64,000 bases of DNA, taken from positions 62,001-126,000 of the forward strand of contig SWBL01000066.1 of the NCBI GenBank assembly GCA_024195585.1, given 5' to 3'. Each line of letters begins with the position of its first letter. Within the stretch, counting starts at the first letter, position 1. The notes under the pieces are model-generated. The model was not told the origin of the DNA, searched no databases, and saw only the letters and a list, made by a program, of their open reading frames with translations. Shown here in pieces: positions 21,346 through 32,378 of the stretch. The DNA is from Aureobasidium sp. EXF-3400 (lineage: Eukaryota > Ascomycota > Dothideomycetes > Dothideales > Saccotheciaceae). A program made the position numbers and the translations under genes.

Positions 21346-24231
21346 ATGCTCTTGAATCTGGATCACACTACTGGTCCGACAGACTCTCCATCTTGGAGAG
21401 AGGCCATCCCAAGCCCGCCTCTGAGCGCCAGAACGGCCACTCGTCTAGTTGTTTGTGTAGATGGCACATGGGGCGAGCCCGATGGTACCCATGCGGCCCC
21501 TCTTGGCAATATCAGCAACATCTATCGCATACACTGCAGTGTAAGAGAGGGAAAGTTCACTGATGCATCCGGCAGGCATTGGGTCCAGAAGAGGAAATAC
21601 TTCAAGGGGCTCAATAACATCAACTCCTGGCATGGCAAGCTCTTCAGTGGTGCCTTCGGCTCAGGTTTGGAAGAGCAGATCAAGGAGATATTTGCTTACT
21701 GTTGCCAACACGTATCTGATCCCGAGGACGAGATCTTCTTCTTTGGCTTCAGCCGCGGTGCATTTGCCGTCAGAGCAGTCGCCAATCTCTTGTCGTACAT
21801 GCGGATACCTGCTGAGTCAACAGACTCAACTGACTTTGACAAGCTGTATGCTGAGGCTCTTCGTCTCTACAAAGATGTTCGACAGGGCAGCCATCTCATG
21901 AAAGGGTCTATTCACGAATACATGTCAAAAACAAGACCACCTCCTCGCATCAAATTCGTCGGTGTGTTTGATACGGTCAAAGCTTTCAGTGATGATGGTC
22001 TCTACGATATCCACGACATAGCTTCGCTAGGGCATTGTCGACAAGCTCTTGCCTTGAACGAAAGAAAGACCGCATTCGCACATGAGCTCTGGAAGGTGGA
22101 TGAGGAAATACTGCACAACTACGCCGAAGAGGCTGGCCTCGAACACAGCGTCAAACAGGCATGGTTCATAGGCACACACGCAGATCTCGGCGGCGGCAAT
22201 AAACTCGACGGCTTATCCTTGTACCCTCTCCAGTGGATCCTGTCTGAAGCCATCGATCAAGGCCTGGTCTTTGGCTTCACGCAGATATATAGAACGACGA
22301 CGATATTACGCAATCAAGTCGCCCTTACGAACCCTCTCCAGCTGATCTTTCCTGAGATGCAAGAGACAGATTCCCAGCTGCCACCTACTACTGGCTCAGT
22401 ACAACTCGCAAATGGACTTACTGTCAGGATGTGGGACTTGCGAAAGGTCCACGAAGACTCTTCATGCTCAATCAAGCTAGATTCGAGTGGCATCAACAGG
22501 TGGGTTTATTCGACCGCACCTCGCACGATCTTTGACCAAGGTCACTTGTTGGGTCATGCGGACGATGGTAAGTCAGCTAACTATCACTATATTGTTACGA
22601 TCCTAATCTCGATGTAGGAAACTTCAGTACCTTTATCCACCCCTCTGTGTATCTGTTGGGAGATAGGGACCCTCAAATCACTGATATTCTAGAGGGTTGG
22701 CCGTTCCATACCGACTTGTTGACCTATCGAGAGAACAACCTTAATGCGGATGAGATCTTCTGGGATCCCAGAGCCATGAACCTAGGAGATCTCGACAGTG
22801 ACCAGCTGAAGGTGGCACGCATCTTGGCTTGTGGATCTGCAGGTGTCGGCAAAACAACCTTGATATCCAAGGTGCTGAAGGTGGACGGTGAAGGAAGCAA
22901 GAACGAACATGGAAAACACGACATTGAGCTTGGTATTCCATCCCAGGATGGGAACTGTATAATTCACGATTCTTGTGGATTTCAAGGAGGCAATGTGACC
23001 GAGGTGGAGATCCTCAAAGCCTTCCTCCAGAACAGAGCCACCAACCCCAATCTCTCGGAGCGGTTGCATGTCGTTTGGTACGTTGCCTTGATGATCTTGT
23101 CAGGTTCGATCATTGACAGTATTTAGGTATTGCGTATCCTCCACGCGTCTGCGGACAACTGAGACAGCGGACATCACCTTCTTCGAGACATTGGCCGCTT
23201 GTGATCACAACATCCCAATCATTGTGGTTTGTACACGTTACGATGAACTTCGACATACAGTGGAGGGAGAAGCACAAGACAATTACATGGAAGAACACAA
23301 CATCGCCCGAGTGAGAGACCTCCGTGGCGACGATTGGACAGTCATCGATCCAATTGTCGAGGGACAGATTGAAACGATCAAATCAGCACTGATGGCCGGT
23401 TTGCAACAAGCAGCTCCAGGACAGGCTTTGATCGGCCCTGTATTTACCTCGAAAAGTTTGTCTTGTTTTTGCTTTCCTTTTTTCCTGCCCCGCCCCTGCT
23501 GACCTGATTTTGCAGACGATGCCGAGTCTATAAACAAGTTGGTCAGCGAGACTGCGTCTTGTCTCACGAATCGAACCATCCGCGGACTGTTCATCGGTGC
23601 CCAGATGGCGAGCTTGCAGGGGAAAATTGACGATGCCATCAAAGAGAGCTTACGACTCTACGGACATGCCGTACGGACTGCCGCAGTGCCCATTGCCTTT
23701 TCCGGGCTCGCGGCGTCGACGACAGTGGGCGCTTTAATAGCAACCAGCATCACCAAAAAGTTCAACTTTGGATCCTTCAGCTCCAATCTCGCTGGACGAA
23801 CCATATCTAACGCTTTGCTCAGAAACTACGAGGCGACTGGTATTCAGATGTTCGGTCAGGCTTTGGCGTTTGGCGGAGGTGCGAGTCTCACAATCCCCGG
23901 CCTGCAAATTCTGGGTGGTATCGCTGCACTCACCGGCACGTTGATCATCAAGGCATCTTCTGTGCCACAGTATGGACGCCTACTGCTCATGTGCACCATC
24001 GATGTGCTGTTGATCATGGAGCGCGTCTTCTGGATGCACGAAGACACCATCACCGCCAAGCATATCGAGGATGCCTGCGAGTACTACAAGCGGGAAAAGG
24101 TCGACAAGGTGCACGCCGAGGTCAAAAAGATCCTTCCTGTCTGGGGTGTTCTCAGTGCTTACAAGTACGACATGCTGAGGTTAGGGTTGGAGGACATCAT
24201 TCGAGTCCACAGGTTCAAGAAGAATCCTTGA
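21346..24231 (+). CDS. DUF2235 (Tle1-like) hydrolase-GTPase-membrane fusion protein
   Basis: Four exons (21346-22567, 22618-23077, 23127-23455, 23516-24231) with three ~50-60 nt introns give 908 aa; all phases agree. Residues 33 to about 300 are a DUF2235 alpha/beta hydrolase: VVCVDGTWGEP, nucleophile elbow GFSRG (Ser136), FVGVFDTVKAF and WFIGTHADLGGG. The fold is shared with bacterial Tle1 phospholipase effectors. Residues about 470-650 are a P-loop GTPase: G1 GSAGVGKTT at 480-488, DSCGF in place of DxxG, and VVCTRYDE in place of NKxD. The C-terminal quarter holds hydrophobic segments (IAFSGLAASTTVGALIATSI, LTIPGLQILGGIAALTGTLI, LLLMCTIDVLLIMERVFWM). The layout of enzyme, NTPase and membrane region resembles fungal NLR-like or pore-linked switch proteins, but no repeat sensor is present. 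Role unknown. Confidence 0.85.
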
Positions 24232-24884
24232 TGTTTGTGATATACAGAGAACTCGTACCAGATGTAGGCAGTTTTTATATACCTTTGCTGGTGTTTCTGC
24301 TCAAAGCTGTGACTTCTAATTTCTGGCGTCTCACCGAGGTAGGTACAAATATAAAAATCCGAAGGAAAAAAGAAACGATCTGTTCTAGTTCTGAAGAGCA
24401 GAACGCGGGTGAGAAGATAAGAAAGAATTTGGGATACTGTTCGGGTCATAGCTACTAGATCTCATGGCAGGTCACTCACAATCGCTTTCTTTGCACTCAT
24501 GGAGCATTTTGATGAACTTGTGATTGACTGTGTTTCTTTCATAGCTATAGACAAGTCTCTTGCAGACCTGAGGTGCTGTCGAGACACTCCTGCGGTTTTT
24601 GTGTTGGCAGGCGTAGCCTGACGACGATGGTGCTTCGCTCGCTTGACTAAGATTACGATATGGCGCTAGCTCCGTATGACAAGCTTTCAAGAAAGATTCG
24701 CTCCGATTCTTACGAGGAGAATCCGGCGACCTGCGCAAACATAAGTATCTTGAGTGGAGGGGCGTGAATGACCGATCAGGCTTCAAGACTACGGTCTTGT
24801 AAGTCGATACACTCGAAGCGATTCAGCTCGATGATGTAGCGTGGTCATGTATTATGATAAGCGCACTATTCTGCATGCAGCGTC
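24232..24884. other. Intergenic region between convergent genes
   Basis: 3' regions of the fusion gene and the TPR gene. Short frames only; nothing supported. Confidence 0.45.
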
Positions 24885-26600
24885 TCAGCCGATGAAAGTG
24901 CCAGTTCGCTGAGGAGCAGCAGCAAGCTTCGAGTTGATGCCTTGATTGATAAGGCTCATGCGAGTTTCTTCGACTGCACGCAATTCGTCCTCCCATTGAG
25001 ACTCTTTGTCCTCAGGCTTGCTACTCGAGAACCAGCTAGACCACGAGGAGGAAGGAGCAGGCTTGGATTGAGACTCTCTCAACAACTTTGCGACCATTGC
25101 ACCCCAGTTGGCAATACCGGTTTCGAGACATGCCTTGCACTTGTCACGGTTCTCAGGCAGGACATCGTTGGAGGTGGTACCCTTTTCAGCGATAGCGACA
25201 GCTTGCTTTGTCCAGCCGAGGCCTTCGTCTTCACGGCCAGATGAGGCAGTCGCGAAGAGAATCTCACCAATGTAGAGCATGAGTTCGGCTTCAGTGCAGT
25301 CAGGGGTAGAGGCAGGTTGACGCAAGAACGGCTCATCACCGGATGGAGGTTCGGTGGGGTAGGAAGGAGGAGTGAGGAGAGACTTGACGATGTTGATGAA
25401 GGACCCAATGTCAGTGTTTGTAGGATCCGAAACGTAGAAGGGTCTGTACTCCGATCTGGTTGCAGGAGCAATATCGACGGGAGAGGCGTGGCGAGCACGG
25501 AGAACAGACAGGAAGATGGGGAGAGCAGAAGTGACATTGCCAGAACGAGCGCGGTGTGTAGCGAGAGCGGTTGCAGCACGGAGGAGGTTGGGGCTGGGCG
25601 GGGTGGCTTCCTGCACACAGAGGATCGAAGTGTCCTTGTCAATGACTGCGTCGGACGCTGGAAGAGCAGAAGCGGCAATGTCAACAGCCCATTTGTACGT
25701 CTCGTCGGCGGAGTCACTCAGACCCTTGATCTCAAGCCAGTTAGCGTATGCCAGAGCAGCCTCAATCCTGTGACGGCTAGAGAAACCAAGACCAGTCAAG
25801 ACCTTGACGTAGAAAGTCTCTGGTGGGGCGTATGCCCTTTCGCAATCCTCTTCACGAGGAGCAGCTTCAGCACCAGGAGGACAGGGGCGAGGGTTGGGGT
25901 TTGAAGGACCAATGACAACCTCCTTTGGGAAGATGACCATGCGAGAATTGTCGAGGACCATGTTGTCGATGTGTTCCGAAGCACGGGCGCACTGCATGAC
26001 GACCTGGAAATAGCCTTCTTTCCATGCATACGGCTTTTCCGAAATATCGAAGGCCGATGGGTTGACGCCGCGGATATCTTCCAGTCCAGGGGCAAGAGGA
26101 GTTGTGCCCTTGCCATCAATCTCTGGATTTTCGAGTCTTTCCAAGCATCGTCGGAACTCTGTGGCAACTTGAGCCCAATCGGTATATTCGTGATCAGGCT
26201 TTACAGCAGCATTGGCGCATCTGAAATGGTTACGCGAAAAGAAAGACCATTCGGCAGGGGAAGGGGTTCTGCGTTCCAGCACTTCCTGGTTGATGCCGTA
26301 GAGAGCGACGACTCCGAGGAAGAAGAAGGACCATCCTACAGCAGACCACTTGGCAGCCAGCCAGACCTGCTCTTTGACATAATTCTTGTTTTCGGTTGTC
26401 AAGAAACGCGCCGTCTGTCTCGGGGCGAAGGCGTTTCGTGAAGGTTGCGACAGATACGGAAGTTGCGGTCGAGGTGACGATGTGCGCGTGATGAGAAGGA
26501 GCGGGTGGTTCTGAGTAAACAGTCGCAGCGAAGACGTATTCGGCAGTCGCTTGGATCGCAATGGCCGTAGCAGCGACGGCGGCCGTGATATCAACACCAT
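24885..26600 (-). CDS. Mitochondrial inner-membrane TPR protein, Mgr3-like
   Basis: Single exon, 571 aa. ATG 26600 starts MVLISRPPSLLRPLRSKRL, an Arg/Ser-rich presequence without acidic residues. One transmembrane helix follows (VGWSFFFLGVVALYGI), after which helical repeat-like segments extend through the body (ALAYANWLEIKGLSDSADET, LLRAATALATHRARSGN, ELMLYIGEILFATASSGRED). This topology matches yeast Mgr3, the TPR adaptor of the i-AAA (Yme1) protease. Close ascomycete relatives are often misannotated as maltose permease, which the single membrane span rules out. The frame is open upstream to a GTG at 26744, and in-frame ATGs at 26651 and 26648 are alternative starts, but ATG 26600 gives the best targeting signal. 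The gene is divergent from vma22 and shares its promoter. Confidence 0.72.
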   Translation of the reverse strand: MVLISRPPSLLRPLRSKRLPNTSSLRLFTQNHPLLLITRTSSPRPQLPYLSQPSRNAFAPRQTARFLTTENKNYVKEQVWLAAKWSAVGWSFFFLGVVALYGINQEVLERRTPSPAEWSFFSRNHFRCANAAVKPDHEYTDWAQVATEFRRCLERLENPEIDGKGTTPLAPGLEDIRGVNPSAFDISEKPYAWKEGYFQVVMQCARASEHIDNMVLDNSRMVIFPKEVVIGPSNPNPRPCPPGAEAAPREEDCERAYAPPETFYVKVLTGLGFSSRHRIEAALAYANWLEIKGLSDSADETYKWAVDIAASALPASDAVIDKDTSILCVQEATPPSPNLLRAATALATHRARSGNVTSALPIFLSVLRARHASPVDIAPATRSEYRPFYVSDPTNTDIGSFINIVKSLLTPPSYPTEPPSGDEPFLRQPASTPDCTEAELMLYIGEILFATASSGREDEGLGWTKQAVAIAEKGTTSNDVLPENRDKCKACLETGIANWGAMVAKLLRESQSKPAPSSSWSSWFSSSKPEDKESQWEDELRAVEETRMSLINQGINSKLAAAPQRTGTFIG

Positions 26601-26759
26601 TCTGTATGAGCTCGTCGCATTTCGAGGAATCTCAATCGTCAATTCCATCATCGAGTCTCGAAATGCCAAGACTCTGGAGCTTCCACCTTCGCGTCTCCTC
26701 CGTGATTGGCCGTCGTTGTCTGTTTCCTTGTATACCACCAACACCCCTGAACAAATATA
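26601..26759. promoter_or_regulatory. Shared bidirectional promoter
   Basis: Only 159 bp separate the start codons of the divergent mitochondrial TPR gene (minus) and vma22 (plus), so both must be driven from this interval or from within the neighbour's 5' region. Confidence 0.6.
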
Positions 26760-27425
26760 ATGGCAGATTCAAAACATGTCAAGGCGGAACTCAGTCTAGA
26801 TGAGCTTCGTGACCAACTAGATGCGTTATGGGAGAAACACCTCACTCTGTTGGACTCGTACCACCAAGCCCAACAACAGATTGCCCGCCATTTCTCGTCT
26901 GGCTTCTTCGATCTGGCCCAGGCAACATTCAAGTCGACTACTCGCGTTCGCTATGGTCAGGAATACTATGACGACCGTATGCAAGCTACCACTCGCTTCG
27001 AGGCTTCAGTCAACGATCAAAACATATCCCATGTCGCCTTGAAAATCAACGACACGCCTTCAACCTCGACCAGGCCCTTGAACAAAGACCCGACTAAACA
27101 ATCATCGGATGCCAACGAGGTGCCTGACGAAGAAATGCAGGAGGATGAATCCAGCGAAAGAGGAGAGAAGGACGGCCCTGAAGAACAGGAAGAGGAGGAC
27201 AAGCCCAATGACAAAGAAAAGGCACACAATAAAGTTCGCGATCCGCTTCACTGGTATGGCATCTTGGTGCCTCCTTCGCTGCGTTCATCTCAAAAGGCTT
27301 TTAACTCTGCTATCCACGACCCGGTCATTGACGCAGTCAATTCGGCACAAGCTCTTCATCGCGTCGACATGGACATCCGCAAATTACGCAAAGACATTAG
27401 AAAGAAGGAAAAGCGTGTCGTTTAA
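26760..27425 (+). CDS. vma22: V-ATPase assembly factor Vma22 (CCDC115-like)
   Basis: Single exon, 221 aa. Vma22 works in the endoplasmic reticulum with Vma12 and Vma21 to assemble the Vo sector of the vacuolar H+-ATPase. The N-terminal helix LDALWEKHLTLLDSYHQAQQ, the segment SSGFFDLAQATFKS, and the C-terminal DPLHWYGILVPPSLRSSQKAF followed by a basic coiled coil (DIRKLRKDIRKKEKRV) are the conserved ends of this family. The centre is a Lys/Glu/Asp-rich linker of about 70 residues. No membrane segment is present, in keeping with a peripheral protein. Confidence 0.83.
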   Translation: MADSKHVKAELSLDELRDQLDALWEKHLTLLDSYHQAQQQIARHFSSGFFDLAQATFKSTTRVRYGQEYYDDRMQATTRFEASVNDQNISHVALKINDTPSTSTRPLNKDPTKQSSDANEVPDEEMQEDESSERGEKDGPEEQEEEDKPNDKEKAHNKVRDPLHWYGILVPPSLRSSQKAFNSAIHDPVIDAVNSAQALHRVDMDIRKLRKDIRKKEKRVV

Positions 27426-27445
27426 TATTCATCTCATACCCTGTT

Positions 27446-29226
27446 TCAGTATGTGTATCTGAATCGAGGGTTCTCAAAATCCGTCAAGTCCTCAATCATC
27501 TCCTCGCTGGTGTCCATATCAGACACCTGTCCGAACTCTGCATCTCTCTTCTTGTTGCGCCGGACCAGCAGTGCTCTCAATGCAAACACAAGCACCATCT
27601 GGACGACCGCGCATGCGATAATGAATTTGCATCCAGTCTGATACACAGGTGCCTCCGTGGCCAGGAACGCATGGGGGCCGCATATATTTCCTATACAATA
27701 CGCAAGGAAGACGAAGGCGGTAGCAGTCACTCGCTTAGTGTATCCGGCGACGTTGTTGGCCGGCATCTGCAGTGCCAGCACGAGGGACGAAACAAAAGAG
27801 CCAATCTGTGCCTGTGTCAGCTTTTGATCCCAGATATTAACGTTGTGTGACTAACCAGGTAGTACGACACCAGCAGACCATTCGAATTCGATCTTGGTAG
27901 CTTCCATACAAGACTTGTCCCGATGATCGTCGGCAGGAGATACAGCGCCATGACATATGTTCGAATGTTCTTAAACTTGGATGCCAAAAATGGTCCGGTG
28001 AAGACGAAAAATACTTGGAATGCTCCCGAAGGAATGCCGTATGCCGTCGTCTTGAGCGCGTCGCCGTGCGCAATGCCTTTGACGATCAACTTGCCGAAAT
28101 TGGCGAAACCTGTCTAAATCAGCAACTGTTCACAAGTACGACACATATATTCATACCCCCATTGATGCCTTCATTGCACAAAACAAACAAGAACAAAAGC
28201 CACACTTGCGGGTCCAAGAGTGCTTCTTTGACCTGTGAGATCTTGATTTTTGGGCTGTACACACCAGTCCGGTTGGTCTGGCTGCGTGCGATGAGTAGTG
28301 CTTTCTCTTCGTTCGAGAAGAACTTGGCCGTCATGATGTTATTGGGGAGCAAGAAGAACAGTGCAATGCCCCAAATGATGGTCAAGCCTCCGCAGAGCAA
28401 GAAGATGACCCCTGTGAGTCGTTAGCCTGGCGCCTACACCGAATTTACAAGATGTCGACTCACTCCAGACGGGGAAGCCTTTCAGTTGACCAACGCCGTA
28501 GAATAGAATGCCTCCGGTCATGCTACCTACTCCGTTGAAGCAGTAGAAGATACCGGCACGGGCAGGTTGCTCTTTTCGCGTGAACCACATGCCCACAATT
28601 AACATAAAGCAAGGAGTCTGGATGAGAAGTCAGCACGATGTACGACAGCTCACCATACTACCACTTACGATAGGAGCCTCGAGGCAACCAAGAATGAAGC
28701 GGCAGATAGCCAGACCAGTGAAGTTCGAACACGCCGCCGTTAACATCAGAACACACCCCCAAGTAGTGACGAAAGCACTCAACACCTTGCCAGTAGGGAA
28801 GTGCTGCGCAAGATAACTGCTCGGCCATTCGGAAACCAAATATCCAAAGTAAAATATACTCGTCAACCAACTGTATTCTTCCGAGGTGGTTTTCGTCGAG
28901 GTAAATAAATCAAACACGGCAGCATAGCTCAATGCTTGTTTGTCGATATATTGGAGCAAGTAGGTTCCGCAGAGCAGCGGCATGAGAGTCCAGTTGATCT
29001 TACGGACCAGCTTCTTGCAAGCTACTTCGTCTTGAAGCAACTCGTGTAGGTAGGCGTGGGAAAAGTTGTGGTTGCGAAGGAAGACTTCGGCTGCATCGAG
29101 GTCTCCAACGATCTCGCCGGCTTTGATGTCAACTTCTGTGGTCTCGGGAGAGATGGCTTTTTCTTTGATAGACATATCGTCGTTACGTGGAGCATCGTCC
29201 GTCTTTTCTTGATTTGGTGAAGACAT
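27446..29226 (-). CDS. MFS transporter, Dal5/allantoate permease family
   Basis: Five exons on the minus strand (29226-28669, 28617-28464, 28411-28157, 28109-27856, 27805-27446) give 526 aa with consistent phases. Family features: LLCGTYLLQYIDKQALSYAA in helix 1, GYLVSEWPSSYLAQHFPTGK, RFILGCLEAPITP, MWFTRKEQPARAG, and the ANNVAGYTKRVTATAFVF segment of the anion:cation symporter family. Members take up allantoate, ureidosuccinate, nicotinate, pantothenate or similar organic anions across the plasma membrane; the substrate here cannot be read. The cytoplasmic N-terminus of about 80 residues is hydrophilic. Its 3' end lies 20 bp from the stop of vma22, so the two genes are tightly convergent. 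Confidence 0.9.
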
Positions 29227-29956
29227 GGTTTGCCTGATTGGAAATGATACTGGAGGCATGAACGAAATGGACCGAATTCTGCAGATCTGCGAGGTGGACT
29301 TTGTATATCCTCTTCGCCAAGAGAAGGTGGTGGTCAGAAGATAACCTATCTTCCCCTTAGATCTGTGGAGCAGGGCTGAAGTATACTTACATCCATCGGC
29401 TTTAGGCCTATCAGGAAACCTTGAAATGTAGCATCGGAAGCATTTACATTCGTAGGCCTGACTCTGTTGCGCTTCTGGCAAGGACTTGTGAAATTGCCTA
29501 TATGCTGTTCTCCAGCGTACGAACTCCCAATCGTTCTGCGTCGATCTTGGGACACCTCTCGACTCATTGACTCTACAGCACTGTCCATCTGGATGAGTCG
29601 TCTTGTTTCGTCTATCTTCCCTTATCTTACCTATCTGGGAGAGCGGCCAACCTCCCCGCAATGCTTCCTTTTTGGCCGGCCGAGGGTTTCCCCGCGATAG
29701 GCCGCCTGCCCTATCGATAACATCTTGTACCAAAGTACCTCTAACCTCTCCCGGTCTATCCTCCAACTACCAGGTACACACGAAGAACTCGGGCGAGGAT
29801 CCCATAATCATCAGCAAGCTGGCCGCCCCACCATAGAACCACACTGATGGCCGTGTCCCAAACTCCGATGTCGTGATTCTGACTGGGAAGAACAACCAAA
29901 AAGCGCCCATCCTCCACTGCACTTGACGACCTTGATCCTTCCCCAGAATCCTCTTG
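29227..29956. promoter_or_regulatory. Divergent intergenic region
   Basis: Upstream region for the minus-strand MFS gene and the plus-strand carboxylesterase gene. Reading frames extending the MFS frame upstream lack homology. No specific binding site recognised. Confidence 0.4.
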
Positions 29957-31789
29957 ATGCCTTCTTCGAATCCATCAAGGCACTTTGCCTTTGCTTTGCT
30001 CATTCCTCTGGTCCTTGCAGCTGCAAACTTTGCTTCTTTGCAACAACAAGTTCTAGGCTCTGTCCAACGTTTCCTCGGCTTCGAGAATTCAGCTCTTCCT
30101 ACTGTCACCATCTCCCAGGCCTCACTGATCGGTACAGTGATCAAAAATGACTTTCCAGTGCCTGTAGAGGCCTGGCTAGGAATACCCTATGCTCAGTCCC
30201 CCATCAACTCCCTTCGCTTCGCAAGACCACAACCTCTGGCTCCCAGCAATGAGACCTTCTCGGCCAACAAATTCGGCCCTAGATGCCCTGGCAAGCAACT
30301 CCTTCCTCCTGGTGGTGGTCCAGATGTATGGTCTGAAGACTGCTTGACAGCAAATGTCTTTCGCCCTACAAACATGCTCGCGGGTAGGAAAGTACCTGTG
30401 ATGGTTTACGTCCATGGTGGAGCTTTCAACCGCGGAACTGCAAAAATGCATAATACGGCTAGTATGGTTGGATGGGCTACAGAACCTTTTGTAGCTGTGA
30501 GCTTCAATTATCGTATCGGTGCGCTCGGATTCCTGAACTCAGAGTTGACGCATGACGAGGGGTTGCTCAATCTTGGGTTGTGGGATCAGGTGTTGCTGCT
30601 TGAGTGGGTCAGAGACAATATTGCAGCTTTTGGTGGTGATGCTGAGGATGTCACTTTGGTTGGTTTGAGTGCTGGTGCGCATTCGGTGAGTTCTTCTTCC
30701 CTTCACATGTGATGCAATAAACTAATGGACACGTTCTAGATTGGCCATCACATCATGAACATCAACACACCGTCCCCTCTCTTCCACAAAGCCGTCATTG
30801 AATCAGGCGGCCCAACATCTCGCGCTCTCCATCCCTACAACTCGGCCCTCCACGAAACCCAATTCCAAGAATTTCTCAAAGAGACGGGATGCCATGGTCT
30901 CCCTTCCTCTTCAATCCTTCCCTGTTTGCGCAACGTCTCGGAGGCTACCGTTGTCTCTGCCTCCAACACTGTATTTGCTTCCTACAATCCTTCAGTCAGA
31001 TGGGCATGGCAACCCGTCATTGACAACGAGCTTATCCCCCGCCGACCACTCTCAGCCTGGGTATCCGGTAACTGGAATAAAGTACCCATACTCACTGGAT
31101 TCAATCATAATGAAGGAACAATGTATGTTCCCAAGACCGTGGCTACATCCTCAGATTTCCGCTCTTTTTGGTCGACTTTGCTGCCGCAATTAACTGAGGA
31201 AGAGTTGGATGAGATTGATGCTTTGTATCCTGATCCTGCGTTGGACCCAGGCTCGCCGTATATTGATACTAGAGTGTTGGATGTGGGGGCGCAGTATAAG
31301 AGGTTGGAGGCGGCGTATGGACATTATGCTTATGTGTGTCCTGTGCGCCAGACTGCTATATACGCTACTGCTGCTGCGAAGGATCCACCGGTATTTGTCT
31401 ATCATTGGGCTACCAACCGCACTGTACTCGGTGGAGCCAATCATGGAGACCAAATGTGGTATGAGACTTATGATCCTTCTGTTACTGGAATCTCAGATAC
31501 ACAAAAGCAGATTGCAGGCACTTTCCATGACTACATTGTCTCGTTTGTGCTCAGTGGAGATCCTAACAAGATCAAAGGACGTTGGGAGAGACCGGTATGG
31601 AAGGCGTGGGGCGAGCAGACCGCAGGAATGGCAGAGAAGAAGGAAGAAAAGACTATGCTGTTTGGACAAGGTAATGATGAAAGAGCTGGTGGTGGCAACT
31701 TGGGCGTTGTGGCTCAGCTTGTGGAAGACACTTGGGCGAGTAAGGAGTGTGAGTTTTGGTGGAAGCAGACTGCAAATGTAGAGGATTGA
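29957..31789 (+). CDS. Secreted type-B carboxylesterase/lipase
   Basis: Two exons, 29957-30685 and 30740-31789, with a 54-nt intron, give 592 aa. The N-terminus FAFALLIPLVLAAANFA is a signal peptide. The alpha/beta hydrolase is of the COesterase family: GIPYAQSP, the disulfide signature SEDCLTANVFRP, the oxyanion segment YVHGGAFNRG, and nucleophile GLSAGAHS (the family norm is GESAG, so Leu replaces Glu). A downstream GGANHGDQMWY supplies the catalytic His. The intron falls right after the nucleophile elbow. Predicted extracellular hydrolysis of carboxylic esters; substrate unknown. ATG 29957 was chosen because the frame opens only three bases earlier at a TTG. Confidence 0.88.
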
Positions 31790-31868
31790 AGCATTCTGAT
31801 TAGAGAGTACGTTCAGCCTTTGGTATTATTTTAGAGCACTTCATTGCAACGGCCTTTGATCATTCCCC

Positions 31869-32378
31869 TCACAGCGCTCGCCAAGTCACCATAGCATCAC
31901 ACTCCTCCATCCACTTCTCAAACTGCTCAATATCCTCCTCCGTCTGTCTAACCTTCTCATAAGCATCTTCCAGCAACGAATGCATATCTGATTTCTGCAA
32001 CGCTCCCCTCAAAGGCTCAAGCTTGAAGTATGTGCCAGCTTGACACTCGTGAAGGGCTTTGAGGATTGTGTAAGCTTCGAATAGGAGACGTCCGACAGCC
32101 ATAGGGGTGAGGGTCTTGGAAGACAAGGAGGCATGAATCTTCTTGATGGGTTCGGTGGCGTCGCAGGATGGGTGGAAGTCGGTGTAGGGGGAGAGGCAGT
32201 CTCTGACTTCTGAGACGAGATGGGAGAGGCTGGGTGGTTGTTTGTATTCTTCAGCGTCGTTGGGACTTGAGCGCTGTCTTGAGCGTGAGGGGTTGGGAGT
32301 GATGTTGTTTGTGTCAATGTCTTCTGACTCCATTTCGTCGGCCTTGCGCTTTATGCCGAGAGGGCTGCTTTGCACCAT
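31869..32378 (-). CDS. Orphan protein, tandem paralogue 1
   Basis: 169 aa from ATG 32378 (MVQSSPLGIKRKADEM). An N-terminal polar half with a KRKADE nuclear-signal-like motif is followed by a helical C-terminal half: DCLSPYTDFHPSCDATEPIK, IHASLSSKTLTP, LLEDAYEKVRQTEEDIEQFE. It is clearly related to the next gene upstream (33158-33994), which has APYIWLHPSCAVARPIQIIH, IHLSLSSPSLTA and LLEEAWSKVESTKADLQKI in the same order. A CAGTAAGTCTCC donor on this strand near 32590 suggests a 5' UTR intron, and the paralogue has the same. No known domain. The C-terminal region could be a small helical bundle for protein interaction. Confidence 0.65.
   Translation of the reverse strand: MVQSSPLGIKRKADEMESEDIDTNNITPNPSRSRQRSSPNDAEEYKQPPSLSHLVSEVRDCLSPYTDFHPSCDATEPIKKIHASLSSKTLTPMAVGRLLFEAYTILKALHECQAGTYFKLEPLRGALQKSDMHSLLEDAYEKVRQTEEDIEQFEKWMEECDAMVTWRAL

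Noticed and set aside
24885..26600. Annotation as a maltose/MFS permease
   Set aside because: Only one transmembrane helix plus helical repeats. The permease label used for relatives is a propagated error.
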